Positions 53,897-62,588 of a stretch of 64,000 bases of DNA are shown here, piece after piece. A model generated the notes under the pieces. That model saw only the letters and a list, made by a program, of their open reading frames with translations. It searched no databases and was not told where the DNA came from. A program made the translations under genes and the position numbers. Each line of letters opens with the position of its first letter. Position 1 is the first letter of the stretch. The DNA comes from Trichormus variabilis 0441. GTDB taxonomy: Bacteria; Cyanobacteriota; Cyanobacteriia; Cyanobacteriales; Nostocaceae. The stretch spans positions 1 to 64,000 of the forward strand of contig NZ_CP047244.1 in assembly GCF_009856605.1 (NCBI RefSeq), written 5' to 3'.

Positions 53897-54210
53897 GAGA
53901 CTTATCACTCACTGTTCGCGTAATCGATTCAGGAAATAAAGAATTGAGCCAAATGGCTAAAAGCTTTGTCATACATGAATGAAACGCATTAAGCATTGGG
54001 ATATCTAGACTTTGGAGACTTAGACAATCAATACTGCGATCGCTCTCAACAAATCTAGATTCCTGACAATATGTTTTGTGAAAGTTGGTATGCAAGAGAC
54101 TTATCCCCCAGTTTAAAATATCAAAGCTAGACATAGCAATACTTTCAAGTACTTTTCGGGAATTAATTATTTCCTATTTGGATTACGCGAACGGTGAGTT
54201 ATCAGTAAAG
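53897..54210. repeat. MITE-like inverted repeat pair
   Basis: The motif ATTACGCGAAC(A/G)GTGAGT lies inverted at about 53907-53924 and direct at 54182-54199. Matching TTATTTCCT blocks next to it give imperfect arms of about 40 bp around 230 bp of non-coding sequence. A single copy recurs at 59575-59592. It could be a small non-autonomous element. The remainder of 53795-54553 shows no gene I can support. Confidence 0.45.
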
Positions 54211-54375
54211 GATTTAATATTTCATCTTTCAAAATTATTTAATATCTTGCAAAAAGAACGCTTGTATAGCAGCAAAGAAAAAATGGTCGCTAAGAGCAAC
54301 TGTCCCATTTTCGATGATTGGGGCGACTACAGTGAGCAAGCTGTATCAACGCAAAATCAAGCTAGGACAACTCTA

Positions 54376-54405
54376 CTGTCCCATTTTTAGTCAAAAGTGG
54401 GACAG
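54376..54405. terminator. Strong hairpin
   Basis: CTGTCCCA (54376-54383) and TGGGACAG (54398-54405) pair, with an inner TTTT/AAAA. A partial copy of the left arm (CTGTCCCATTTT) occurs at 54299. It might end transcripts of the region; no flanking T run is seen. Confidence 0.35.
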
Positions 54406-54553
54406 TTAAACCCTTCAAATATCAGAGTAGGCTGAATTGATACTAATTGTTGAAATGCTTGTTATGCCTGGCTTTCAACACCACCAATTTCCTTAGCGAC
54501 CAAAATTTCTCCATTGCTATACAAAGGCGAAGTTATGGCTCTTTTGTGCAATA

Positions 54554-54823
54554 TTACTTGCCAAAATTGTTAAGCAATGTTTCGCCAACAGTGTCTTCGC
54601 TAGTTCCACGCCCGTTTGGATCAACATTTAGCATCAGCAAAAGTATGAAGAGCAACAGTTTGACAATCCAATGACTGATAGCAACTCCCAAAATGATGCA
54701 GATCAGCCCGATGACTACTACTAAAACGCGCCACGCGTCGTCAGAGATAGTTTTCAAGCCCCGGCAAGAGATGACTACACCAATCGTAACTAGAGCCAAG
54801 CCTATTATTGTCTCTTGCATCAT
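54554..54823 (-). CDS. Small membrane protein
   Basis: 89 residues from ATG 54823 (a second ATG follows at once). Two hydrophobic helices, at 4-24 and 32-65, separated by a R-G-L-K-T-I-S-D-D-A-W-R loop. The C-terminus is polar. No family recognised; the pattern resembles small stress-related membrane proteins. Confidence 0.5.
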   Translation of the reverse strand: MMQETIIGLALVTIGVVISCRGLKTISDDAWRVLVVVIGLICIILGVAISHWIVKLLLFILLLMLNVDPNGRGTSEDTVGETLLNNFGK

Positions 54824-55058
54824 CTCTTCCAGTTCTCGATAACTGAAGGCATAGAGACAATACCATCGGATGGATTGCAGAATGACCTCAGGCAGGAAGT
54901 GATACTAATTTATAATTCGTAATGACGCTCTCTACGAGATGCTAAAAGCGAACGCGGGCTTGCTACCGCTACGCTAATGTAATTCGTAATTAAGACATAT
55001 CGAAAAAGGTTTGATAAAGGCTGTTTACTCATAGTCTTTAAGGATGGGAGACTTTCCT

Positions 55059-55958
55059 TTAACTTGAGGTAGGAGCCAGCCAGAGGGCTAAGTTTCGCAC
55101 ATAGGCTTTAATATGTTCAAGGGCTTGTGGGTTTTGCTTCATCCCATCTCCAGGGGGTTCGGTTACAAAGCTAGGTGCGCCCATATCAACATCCCAATTG
55201 TAGTCGGCGAAATGGTGGAAGCTTGATTCAGCGATCGCACGTCCTAAAATATTTCCTTGTTCATCCTGGGTACTTTCAAAAGCAACTACTAAGTTGAAGT
55301 CCCGACCGGAGACTGAGCTTGTACCCAAGGCAATTACTCGTGCATTCTTCTCGTTTGCAGGCACACCTACGGCTCCTTCATGGGGATGAGCCGGAAAGAA
55401 TTCAATCTCCTCAGAAGGTGATGTAGGATTCTTGAGTAAGTCATGAATGGGTTCTATGAAAGTAATTTTCTCATAGTCACCATTTAACCCAGAATGGAAG
55501 TTGGGCCAGGAAATATACTTAGTGTAGATGTCATCAGGGTAGTGGTGCGAGGGATCGGGATCGGGATTCTTACTGTGAAAGTAATGGGCTGCGCCGACAC
55601 CACCAAGATTGCAAACCGAACAACCTACATCTTGATGGTCACGGCTGACCAATAAACCGCCGCCGCGCTGACGGAAGGCACTGATGCTCTGACACTCTTT
55701 TGGAGTTATGCCATCCCCTACATCCACAGCAAACAGCCACAGTTCATCAAAATCTGAATTATCCAGCGTACTTAAAACTGGATCGTTTTTTTCAGCAGTA
55801 TTTTCTCGATCCCTTGCTGTTACCTGGTACAGGGGTTCCCCAGTGTCACTTTTCAACGAAGCTAAATAGTCCTTTAGCAAAGAAAATCGCCCAATAGACC
55901 AATCATCTTCATTGGTGGGAATTGTTGTCTGTAACAGAATTTGAATCGGTTTAGTCAT
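55059..55958 (-). CDS. ThuA/glutamine-amidotransferase-like protein
   Basis: 299 residues, with GGGAG before ATG 55958. The segment DELWLFAVDVGDGITPKECQ and AFRQRGGGLLVSRDHQDVGC resembles the flavodoxin-like fold of ThuA-type and type 1 amidotransferase-like proteins, where an R-x-G-G-G-L-L-x-x-x-D-H turn follows the central strand. Cys residues at C-S-V-C-N-L-G could be part of a site. His-rich stretches (SHHYPDD; FPAHPHEG; SSFHHFADYNWDVDMG) suggest metal or sugar binding. No catalytic triad was confirmed. It is transcribed away from the pentose phosphate operon. Confidence 0.55.
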   Translation of the reverse strand: MTKPIQILLQTTIPTNEDDWSIGRFSLLKDYLASLKSDTGEPLYQVTARDRENTAEKNDPVLSTLDNSDFDELWLFAVDVGDGITPKECQSISAFRQRGGGLLVSRDHQDVGCSVCNLGGVGAAHYFHSKNPDPDPSHHYPDDIYTKYISWPNFHSGLNGDYEKITFIEPIHDLLKNPTSPSEEIEFFPAHPHEGAVGVPANEKNARVIALGTSSVSGRDFNLVVAFESTQDEQGNILGRAIAESSFHHFADYNWDVDMGAPSFVTEPPGDGMKQNPQALEHIKAYVRNLALWLAPTSS

Positions 55959-56254
55959 GATCTCACTCCCTAGGGTTCCTCTTGCAGCATGAGCTAATTA
56001 CTAGATCAACATGGGAATTGTAGCGACATAATCTAAGCAAAAAATGAGGACGTTTAAAGAGCAATGCTTTTGTAAAAGCAGAGATAAGTGTTTCTAAACG
56101 CAATTTAGTATCAGTATCTGCTCAGATTTTCCTTAGATTTGCCAACTAACGTTAGGGCAGATTCGTTAAGAAGATAAGGAAATGGGAAAAATTGGACAAA
56201 TCCTAGATTCAGGCTTGGTTAACTGATTCGTCTTTGTAGAGAGGTATAAGACCT
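55959..56254. promoter_or_regulatory. Promoter region with CTCAG...CCTTAGATTT element
   Basis: The 20-bp element CTCAGATTTTCCTTAGATTT lies at 56121-56140, 115 bases before the gene at 56255. The same element recurs at 60490-60509, and a variant occurs upstream of groES (63638-63657). A shared stress control site is inferred. No other signal seen. Confidence 0.4.
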
Positions 56255-56746
56255 ATGGTTAACAAAATTGTAACCACATTTGAACAAGACCATAACCGAC
56301 CAGAATCAAAAGAATTTTATTGGAAACATTTTCTCTATAGTCTAGTTTGGCTGACGGTGCTAATGCTGGGATTTGGAGGATTGGGATGGACTCTCTGGCT
56401 CGATCGCCATTTCTCGACGATTGCAATACCGATGTTCATTTTGGCAATTGCCACAGTCCGTGCCTGCATACTCACTGGCTTTCCCGTCTGGGCGGGATTG
56501 TTATCTCTCACATTCGGTTCTGCATGGATTCTAACTGGAGCATCGATATCAAGCGGATTATTGGGCTGGGCAATAGCGATCGCTCTATTCTGGATTGGCA
56601 TTTTTACCCTGGATATGGCATTAGACCAGTCTGTCGAACATTTGTTGTTAATAGAGTTTAGCCGAACTGAAGTTTTTTCAATTCTAACAGCCATCTGCGG
56701 TACTGGCGCTATTGCGGGATGGATACTCCCAATTTTTCTCACTTGA
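56255..56746 (+). CDS. Membrane protein of unknown function
   Basis: 163 residues from ATG 56255. Four hydrophobic helices (about 26-48, 54-74, 80-115 and 138-160) with short loops. No known family was recognised. It ends 14 bases before the 6-phosphogluconate dehydrogenase gene and is most likely the first gene of the same operon. Confidence 0.65.
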   Translation: MVNKIVTTFEQDHNRPESKEFYWKHFLYSLVWLTVLMLGFGGLGWTLWLDRHFSTIAIPMFILAIATVRACILTGFPVWAGLLSLTFGSAWILTGASISSGLLGWAIAIALFWIGIFTLDMALDQSVEHLLLIEFSRTEVFSILTAICGTGAIAGWILPIFLT

Positions 56747-56760
56747 ATACAGGGCATGTT

Positions 56761-57774
56761 ATGGAACTGGGAATGATAGGACTAGGACGAATGGGAGCTA
56801 ACATGGCACACCGTTTAACCCAGGCTGGACATACCGTCATTGGCTACACTCGTCAGCCACAAAAAGCAGAGGTGCTGGTTCAGGAAGGAGCGATCGCTCG
56901 TGGTGTAACATCATTCGTTGAACTCATCGAAGCACTCACGCCACCCCGCACCGTCTGGCTGATGCTACCCGCCGCGACAGTAGATGCTACCCTACAGACT
57001 CTCATCCCGTTTCTAGACGCTGACGACATTATCATTGATGGTGGCAATTCTTACTACATTGATGATATTCGTCGTGCAGATCAATTAAAAGTCAAAGGAA
57101 TTGAATACATTGATTGTGGAACTAGCGGTGGCATTTGGGGGGCAGAACGCGGCTACTGTCTCATGATTGGTGGTGCATTGGCGGTGGTGAAATATCTTGA
57201 CCCCATCTTTGCAGCGCTGGCTCCTGGTGTATCAGCTGCACCGCGCACCCCTGGTCGTGAGTTAATGGGGGGAACAGCTGAACAGGGCTATTTGCATTGT
57301 GGCTCTCACGGTGCAGGGCACTTTGTCAAAATGGTTCACAACGGCATTGAATACGGCATCATGGCAGCTTATGCCGAAGGGTTGAACATTCTTCACCATG
57401 CTAATATTGGGAAACAATTGCATCAAGTCGATGCAGAAACGGCTCCCTTACGAAATCCTGAATTTTACCAATACGACTTTAATCTTGCAGATATAGCAGA
57501 GGTATGGCGCAGGGGCAGCGTGATTAGCTCTTGGTTACTTGATTTAATAGCTATGGCGCTCGTCAAAGATCCCGACTTAACCGACTTTGGGGGACGCGTA
57601 TCCGACTCTGGAGAAGGTCGATGGACACTAATGGCAGCCATTGAAGAAGCAGTTCCAACTCCCGTCCTTAGTACAGCTCTTTACACACGATTTAGCTCTC
57701 GCGGTCAATCAGAATTTGCAAATAAACTCATCTCTGCGTTGCGCTACGAGTTTGGTGGGCATTTGGAAAAATGA
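56761..57774 (+). CDS. gnd: 6-phosphogluconate dehydrogenase, decarboxylating, short type
   Basis: 337 residues from ATG 56761; frame upstream is open but the dinucleotide-binding start MELGMIGLGRMGANMAHRL fixes the start. DGGNSYYIDDIRRADQL and C-G-T-S-G-G-I-W-G hold the substrate loop, SHGAGHFVKMVHNGIEYGIM the catalytic Lys and Asn, and a C-terminal helical domain follows. It is the 300-340-residue type, commonly NAD-linked, in contrast to the about 470-residue NADP enzyme. It oxidises 6-phosphogluconate to ribulose 5-phosphate. It is followed at once by a glucose-6-phosphate dehydrogenase gene, so two steps of the oxidative pentose phosphate pathway are together. Confidence 0.9.
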   Translation: MELGMIGLGRMGANMAHRLTQAGHTVIGYTRQPQKAEVLVQEGAIARGVTSFVELIEALTPPRTVWLMLPAATVDATLQTLIPFLDADDIIIDGGNSYYIDDIRRADQLKVKGIEYIDCGTSGGIWGAERGYCLMIGGALAVVKYLDPIFAALAPGVSAAPRTPGRELMGGTAEQGYLHCGSHGAGHFVKMVHNGIEYGIMAAYAEGLNILHHANIGKQLHQVDAETAPLRNPEFYQYDFNLADIAEVWRRGSVISSWLLDLIAMALVKDPDLTDFGGRVSDSGEGRWTLMAAIEEAVPTPVLSTALYTRFSSRGQSEFANKLISALRYEFGGHLEK

Positions 57775-57872
57775 CACGGGGACACGGGGATTTTAATCAG
57801 CTTTTTTCCTCTGTGCCCTTCTACCCCCCTGCTCTCCTGCTTCCTCTGTCCGCGTCGATATGGAGGTTAATC

Positions 57873-59249
57873 ATGGCAGCTTTACTCTCTGATGCCCTGG
57901 TATTTTTTGGGATCACAAGTGATTTAGCCTACAAAAAAATCTTTCCTGCCTTACAGGCGATGATTCAGCGCGGTCATTTTGACATTCCAATTATTGGAGT
58001 GGGTAGGCGAGATTGGAGCATCGAACAATTACAATCTTATGTGCGTAAGAGCCTGGAGGAACAGGTAGGCGTTGATGAGGCAGCTTTCCAGAAACTGTGT
58101 TCATTACTTTACTATATTTTTGGTGATTATAGCGATCGCGCCACCTATGATAAATTATGCCAGGTACTCCAAATAGCTGAAGCTCCTCTGTATTACTTAG
58201 CCATTCCTCCCAGTTTGTTTGCGACGGTTGTCGAAGGGTTAGGTCAATCAAGTTGTGTAAAGAATGGTTGCGTTATGGTAGAAAAACCCTTTGGACGCGA
58301 TCTAGAATCGGCTAGAATACTGAACTGCATTCTGCACTCTATCTTTCCCGAAAGTCATATTTTTCGGATTGACCATTACTTGGGAAAAGAACCAGTCCAA
58401 AACCTTCTCTACACTCGCTTCGCCAATTCATTACTCGAACCGATTTGGCATCGTGTCAGTATTGCCAGCATCCAAATCACGATGGCTGAAAAATTTGGCA
58501 TTGATGGACGGGGACAGTTTTATGAAGAGACAGGCGCTATTCGGGATGTGGTGCAAAATCATCTACTTCAGGTGACGGCGTGTTTAATGATGGATCCGCC
58601 CATCAACGAGCAGCATGAAGCCATCCGAGATGAAAGAGCGCGATTGCTCAAATCCATAGATCCAATCGAACCCTCAAATGTAGTGCGCGGGCAGTACAAG
58701 GGCTATGCCTCAGAACCTGGTGTAGCTCCTGATTCCAAGGTCGAAACCTTTGCGGCGGTTAAGCTCAACATTGATACTTGGCGCTGGGCTAGCGTTCCGA
58801 TTTACATTCGTGCAGGCAAATGTTTACCGAGTACAACTACTGAAGTTGTGGTCAGGCTCAAGCGTCCGCCGCAGGATGTTTTTGGCGAGCGTGCCTTTGG
58901 ATTAGCAAATTATTTCTACTTTCGTCTTAGTCCAAATGTGCTGACTGCGATCGGCATTCGCTCTAAAACCCCAGGCGACAGAATGGTGGGTAGCGAAGTC
59001 GGACTAGTCGCTCAAGTCGAGCATGGCAATGAGATGAATCCCTACGAGCGGCTTTTTGAAGATGCCATGAAAGGCGACTCCATGTTATTTGCTCGCCAGG
59101 ATGAAGTAGAAGCACAGTGGCAAATTGTTGCTCCTATCCTAGATCGAGCAACCCCTGTTTACGAATACGCACCTCATACCTGGGGGCCTCCTTTAGCGGA
59201 TCGCATGATTCCCCCAGATGGCGGTTGGCATAATCCTAATGAGACGTGA
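57873..59249 (+). CDS. zwf: Glucose-6-phosphate 1-dehydrogenase
   Basis: 458 residues from ATG 57873, chosen for GGAGG seven bases upstream; the frame is open further up but across repeat DNA. Nucleotide loop FFGITSDLAYKK (usual form G-A-T/S-G-D-L-A) and the catalytic signature RIDHYLGKEPVQN (substrate Lys and His) are present, followed by the C-terminal beta+alpha domain (W-A-S-V-P-I-Y-I-R-A-G-K). It makes 6-phosphogluconolactone and NADPH, feeding the gene before it. It is shorter than the about 509-residue housekeeping enzyme of cyanobacteria, and no opcA lies nearby, so it is likely a second isozyme. Confidence 0.92.
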   Translation: MAALLSDALVFFGITSDLAYKKIFPALQAMIQRGHFDIPIIGVGRRDWSIEQLQSYVRKSLEEQVGVDEAAFQKLCSLLYYIFGDYSDRATYDKLCQVLQIAEAPLYYLAIPPSLFATVVEGLGQSSCVKNGCVMVEKPFGRDLESARILNCILHSIFPESHIFRIDHYLGKEPVQNLLYTRFANSLLEPIWHRVSIASIQITMAEKFGIDGRGQFYEETGAIRDVVQNHLLQVTACLMMDPPINEQHEAIRDERARLLKSIDPIEPSNVVRGQYKGYASEPGVAPDSKVETFAAVKLNIDTWRWASVPIYIRAGKCLPSTTTEVVVRLKRPPQDVFGERAFGLANYFYFRLSPNVLTAIGIRSKTPGDRMVGSEVGLVAQVEHGNEMNPYERLFEDAMKGDSMLFARQDEVEAQWQIVAPILDRATPVYEYAPHTWGPPLADRMIPPDGGWHNPNET

Positions 59250-59634
59250 TATCTTCCTATACTGTACTTGAAGAGTTGGTATTGGTTTTCAAGTTTACTC
59301 ATTAATGCATCTCTCCCATGTCTCAAATCGCAATTATAGAAGCCTTCGCCGAACTAAATTTCCGGCAGTCCCATTTTTTTCATCACCTCTAGCAGCAGAA
59401 CAACATCATCGATTCGTTCTGAAATTATTCGTTGGGGTATGTGTGCCATTTTTCACTCTTACCACCTAAAGTTACTTCACAACAAGTTTTTTGCTGGGAC
59501 AAGGCTTGGCGAGTGCCTGTTTTCGGAAAGCTTGCTTCTTCACATATCCCCTATTTCATCAAATTCATTCTCTATTACGCGAACGGTGAGTATTAGATAG
59601 TCTTCATAGCGGTAGTAATAAAAATCTCACAGAC
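59250..59634. other. Intergenic region
   Basis: Nothing supported as a gene. A solo copy of the ATTACGCGAACGGTGAGT repeat lies at 59575-59592 (see 53897-54210). Confidence 0.4.
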
Positions 59635-59895
59635 TTGAGCGATGAGGAAAGGTGGTTTGCCCGTGAATACTTCCCGACGCTGATTGACGAAGCCGAATCA
59701 TCGCCTGAAGATGCCTTAAATCACATAGCTGAGGTGGCTACAGTCCTTACTATGACCAAGTTCCGGCGAATTGTGGATTTCTCCACGCCTCAAGTTAAAG
59801 CTGACTTACTGATGATTATCTTGCGTTGTCTGCCCACTGAAGTTTACTCAGACTTTGCCCCACTGCAAGCTGTAACTAACCCGACAGTGACCTGA
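59635..59895 (+). CDS. Small protein of unknown function
   Basis: 86 residues from TTG 59635; there is no ATG or ribosome site, and the frame is open back to 59593, directly after a repeat. The sequence is helical (LSDEERWFAREYFPTLIDEA; EVATVLTMTKFRRIVDF). It may be a 5'-truncated gene. Confidence 0.35.
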   Translation: MSDEERWFAREYFPTLIDEAESSPEDALNHIAEVATVLTMTKFRRIVDFSTPQVKADLLMIILRCLPTEVYSDFAPLQAVTNPTVT

Positions 59896-60089
59896 TAAAA
59901 TTTATCGGTTTTCATTTCTACTGACCTATCAGTAGTAAAAGATGCTCTGCTTCATGATTGTGTACTTAATCATTAGGTAAGCGTCCGGTTCACTATGTCT
60001 TGTCACGCTTTTTGAACCCCAGAAAGAGCGTGAGTGCATTAAAATTATCCACTGAATTTTTGATTCAGTGGTGCTTCTAGGTCGTGAGT

Positions 60090-60308
60090 TCAAGCTACCA
60101 CTGATTGTAACTGCGAATTGTGAATGGGAAAAAGCGAATTGGATTGACAATCACAGCCTGTGTGACCACAGCCTTGCCCATTGGGATGATTATTGGCACA
60201 TTCTTCTCCACAGTAAGCTTTACCATCTTTGATGACAGCATCAGTCAGAGAAACAACGCATAGGCAAGATGGACAAGCACATTTCATTTGAGTAACGGTT
60301 GTAGTCAT
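60090..60308 (-). CDS. smtA: SmtA/BmtA-type metallothionein
   Basis: 72 residues from ATG 60308 (four more codons are open upstream). Nine cysteines (10, 12, 15, 17, 33, 37, 47, 51, 53) and two histidines (41, 49) match the zinc cluster and zinc finger of cyanobacterial SmtA (KCACPSCLC; CGEECANNHPNGQGCGHTGC). It binds zinc or cadmium in the cytoplasm. The last 17 residues (SNSLFPIHNSQLQSVVA) exceed the usual length and are coded by repeat-like DNA. An imperfect palindrome upstream (60339-60357) could be an ArsR/SmtB-type operator; no smtB gene lies nearby. Confidence 0.92.
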   Translation of the reverse strand: MTTTVTQMKCACPSCLCVVSLTDAVIKDGKAYCGEECANNHPNGQGCGHTGCDCQSNSLFPIHNSQLQSVVA

Positions 60309-60338
60309 GGATAACATCAAATTTGTTTTGAAGTCATA

Positions 60339-60357
60339 TTATTGAATTGTTTAATAA
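60339..60357. promoter_or_regulatory. Candidate SmtB-type operator
   Basis: TTATTGAATTGTTTAATAA, an imperfect palindrome (arms TTATTGAA and TTTAATAA), lies about 31-49 bases upstream of the smtA start. AT-rich palindromes with T-x-x-A-A arms are known SmtB targets. Inferred only. Confidence 0.4.
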
Positions 60358-60489
60358 ATAACCATCTGTCTCAAGTAACTATTAAGCTGCTTCAATAGCT
60401 ATAATTTATACAACCTGATTTTTAACGGCTCTAGGAAATAAGATGCGTTCCCCCTGGACTACCTCCTACCTTCTGCCTCCCAGCATCTC

Positions 60490-60605
60490 CTCAGATTTTC
60501 CTTAGATTTACCAACTAGCGTTAGTGTTCAAGTTCAGCAAACAATGTCTATGTTATGGAACTGGGTGGGAGCCAACATGCCACTCTAATTTAGGCTGGGT
60601 CATAC
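60490..60605 (+). pseudogene. Scrambled duplicate of the 56.1-kb promoter and gnd start
   Basis: 60490-60523 repeats the CTCAG element and the CCAACTAGCGTTAG that follows it at 56.1 kb. 60553-60605 repeats the first codons of gnd (ATGTTATGGAACTGGG, then GGGAGCCAACATG and TAGGCTGGGTCATAC), with deletions. It marks a duplication followed by decay. Confidence 0.65.
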
Positions 60606-60608
60606 ATC

Positions 60609-60759
60609 GGCGCACCGCAAGGTTCTACCTATGTCCGTCCCGGTGATGTTTTAATCTTATATGGTCGCTTTGCTGCGTTCAGTGAGCTTGATTCACAACA
60701 AGCGGGAATTTTGGGAGAATATGCTCACAAAGATGCGATGGGCTATGCCCCAACCTAGG
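60609..60759 (+). pseudogene. TrkA/RCK C-terminal domain fragment
   Basis: A frame reads GAPQGSTYVRPGDVLILYGR, then F-A-A-F-S-E-L-D and a short tail. The pattern G-x-x-Y-V-R-P-G-D-x-L-I-L-Y-G is the RCK_C domain of potassium-channel regulators and sodium/proton antiporters. Nothing precedes it in frame but the gnd debris, so it is the 3' remnant of a lost gene. Confidence 0.6.
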
Positions 60760-60898
60760 CGATCGCAAATCAGCAGAGACTCCTTTGAGAACACGATCGT
60801 CAAGATTCATAAATACCAGTTTCCACCTATCAGTCTGCCAAAAAAAGTTGAAAGTCAAACGTTAAGTGTGAGTTCATAAAGCACCGAACAGTCAAATC

Positions 60899-62086
60899 AT
60901 GACTACACAGAACATAACAACTTTGTCATCATCTCCAGCCCAGACCGAATTAAAAACCCCAGGTTATCAAGGCTGTCAATCAAGGAGTCTGCACGACTCG
61001 GAAATACCCGAAGTGGATTTGTTTACTCCACTAATAATTCGAGATATCACCTTGCCAAGTCGCGTGGCGATGTCACCAATGTGTCAATACTCAGCAGAGA
61101 ATGGATTTGCTAACGATTGGCACTTCGTCCACTTAGGGAGTCGGGCTGTGGGAGGAACTGGTCTGATTATGGTTGAAGCGACAGCCGTAACACCCCAAGG
61201 ACGGATTACACCTGGCGACCTTGGGCTTTGGGACGACAAGCAAATCGAGCCACTAACTCGCATTGTGCGCTTCCTTCGCCAACAGGGATCTGTTACAGGG
61301 ATTCAATTAGCCCATGCTGGAAGGAAGGCAAGTTGCAATGTTCCTTGGTTAGGCGGTACGCCACTGACACCTGAACAAGGAGGTTGGCAGCCTGTCGCAC
61401 CTAGCCCAATTCCTTTTCAAGAGAACGCTCCTGTACCGATATCCCTCGATGAGCGTGGTATTCAAGAAACGATCTTCGCGTTCGTTGCAGCAGCGCAGCG
61501 TGCCCTGCAAGTAGGTTTTCAAATGATTGAAATCCACGCAGCACATGGATACTTATTGCATTCTTTTCTTTCACCACTCAGTAATCGCCGAACAGATCGT
61601 TACGGCGGTTCGTTGGAGAACCGAATGCGTTTATTACTGGAAGTAGTAAGGCGAGTACGAGATGTTTTGCCCAACGGGATGCCGCTTTTTGTACGCATCT
61701 CCGCTACCGACTGGGTAGAAGGAGGTTGGGATCTCCAGCAATCAATCATATTGTCCCGTGAACTAAAGACTCTAGGCGTTGATTTGATCGATGTTTCAAC
61801 AGGAGGTTTAGTACCCCATGCCAGAATTCCTGTGGAGAAAGGCTATCAAGTCCCTTTTGCTGCCAAAATCCGAGAAGAGGCTGGGATCATGACAGGAGCT
61901 GTGGGGCTGATAAATGAGGCTGAGTATGCCGACCAAATAATTACTCGTGGGTGTGCAGATTTGGTTCTCATCGGTCGAGAATTACTCCGCAATCCATACT
62001 GGTCGATTTATGCCCGTTGTAGCTTGGATGAAGAACCTAATTGGCCTGTGCCTTACGGTTATGCAGTTAAACGACAGAGAAGGTGA
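60899..62086 (+). CDS. Old Yellow Enzyme-family NADH:flavin oxidoreductase (YqjM-like)
   Basis: 395 residues from ATG 60899. After a 40-residue non-conserved start the TIM barrel begins LFTPLIIRDITLPSRVAMSP, with C62 as in the thermophilic/YqjM-like class that uses Cys to tune FMN. Substrate histidines H213 and H216 lie in EIHAAHGYLLHSFLSPLSN, followed by T-D-R-Y-G-G-S-L-E-N-R; the phosphate site is near LVLIGRELLRNPYW. It reduces activated alkenes with NAD(P)H and is tied to electrophile and oxidative stress. It stands alone, after gene debris. Confidence 0.92.
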   Translation: MTTQNITTLSSSPAQTELKTPGYQGCQSRSLHDSEIPEVDLFTPLIIRDITLPSRVAMSPMCQYSAENGFANDWHFVHLGSRAVGGTGLIMVEATAVTPQGRITPGDLGLWDDKQIEPLTRIVRFLRQQGSVTGIQLAHAGRKASCNVPWLGGTPLTPEQGGWQPVAPSPIPFQENAPVPISLDERGIQETIFAFVAAAQRALQVGFQMIEIHAAHGYLLHSFLSPLSNRRTDRYGGSLENRMRLLLEVVRRVRDVLPNGMPLFVRISATDWVEGGWDLQQSIILSRELKTLGVDLIDVSTGGLVPHARIPVEKGYQVPFAAKIREEAGIMTGAVGLINEAEYADQIITRGCADLVLIGRELLRNPYWSIYARCSLDEEPNWPVPYGYAVKRQRR

Positions 62087-62588
62087 AAAATTTGACGTTG
62101 CACAACAGTGGGATCAACTAGAGAAGGCAGGGGCATCAGTGAGAGGTTAAGGTAATTGCACATTTGTCAAGAGGGTGCAGGAAAAGGCGATAAATCAAGC
62201 TTGGAGACTGGCTTTGGCAGGGCTTTGACTACTCCTAAGTCTTGATTTTCTGGGGCAGCAAAGTACTTAATCGGGTCAAATATATTAGGACTATCCCTTT
62301 CAATGTGGATAAAAGTTCTCGACGATAAATTCCTCAATAGCCGCTTACCTCTCTCTTGAAAAGTTTCCTACGCCGGGAAACCCGTCTTCGAGGAACTTTT
62401 CGCTGTAGTCTCTGCACCTCTAAGGTTAAAAAAATACTTTCAAACCGCAGAGAACACAGAGAATGCTGAGAAGAAATAAGAGTTTTTCGAGTCACCTTGA
62501 AAGGGCTAATTGTTAATCTTGGTATTTGACAAAAAAGCGGAAGTAGCCCCCGCCCATTTTTCGATGCCGTTCCATCTATTCACTGAGT
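62087..62588. other. Intergenic region with a palindromic repeat
   Basis: No gene is supported. GAAAAGTTTCCT (62358-62369) and AGGAACTTTTC (62391-62401) form a hairpin around a GC-rich centre, a dispersed-repeat type. A short repeat-like tract CAAACCGCAGAGAACACAGA follows at about 62440. Confidence 0.4.

Noticed and set aside
53862..54134. 90-residue minus-strand frame
   Set aside because: Runs across one arm of the MITE-like repeat, has no ribosome site and no protein-like pattern.
54085..54390. 101-residue plus-strand frame
   Set aside because: Starts inside and ends in repeat/hairpin DNA; no family and no ribosome site, so too weak to list.
60661..60879. 72-residue plus-strand frame
   Set aside because: Out of frame with the recognisable RCK-domain fragment and unlike any protein pattern.
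61947..62150. 67-residue frame over the end of the Old Yellow Enzyme gene
   Set aside because: Mostly overlaps a well-supported gene in another frame and has no ribosome site.
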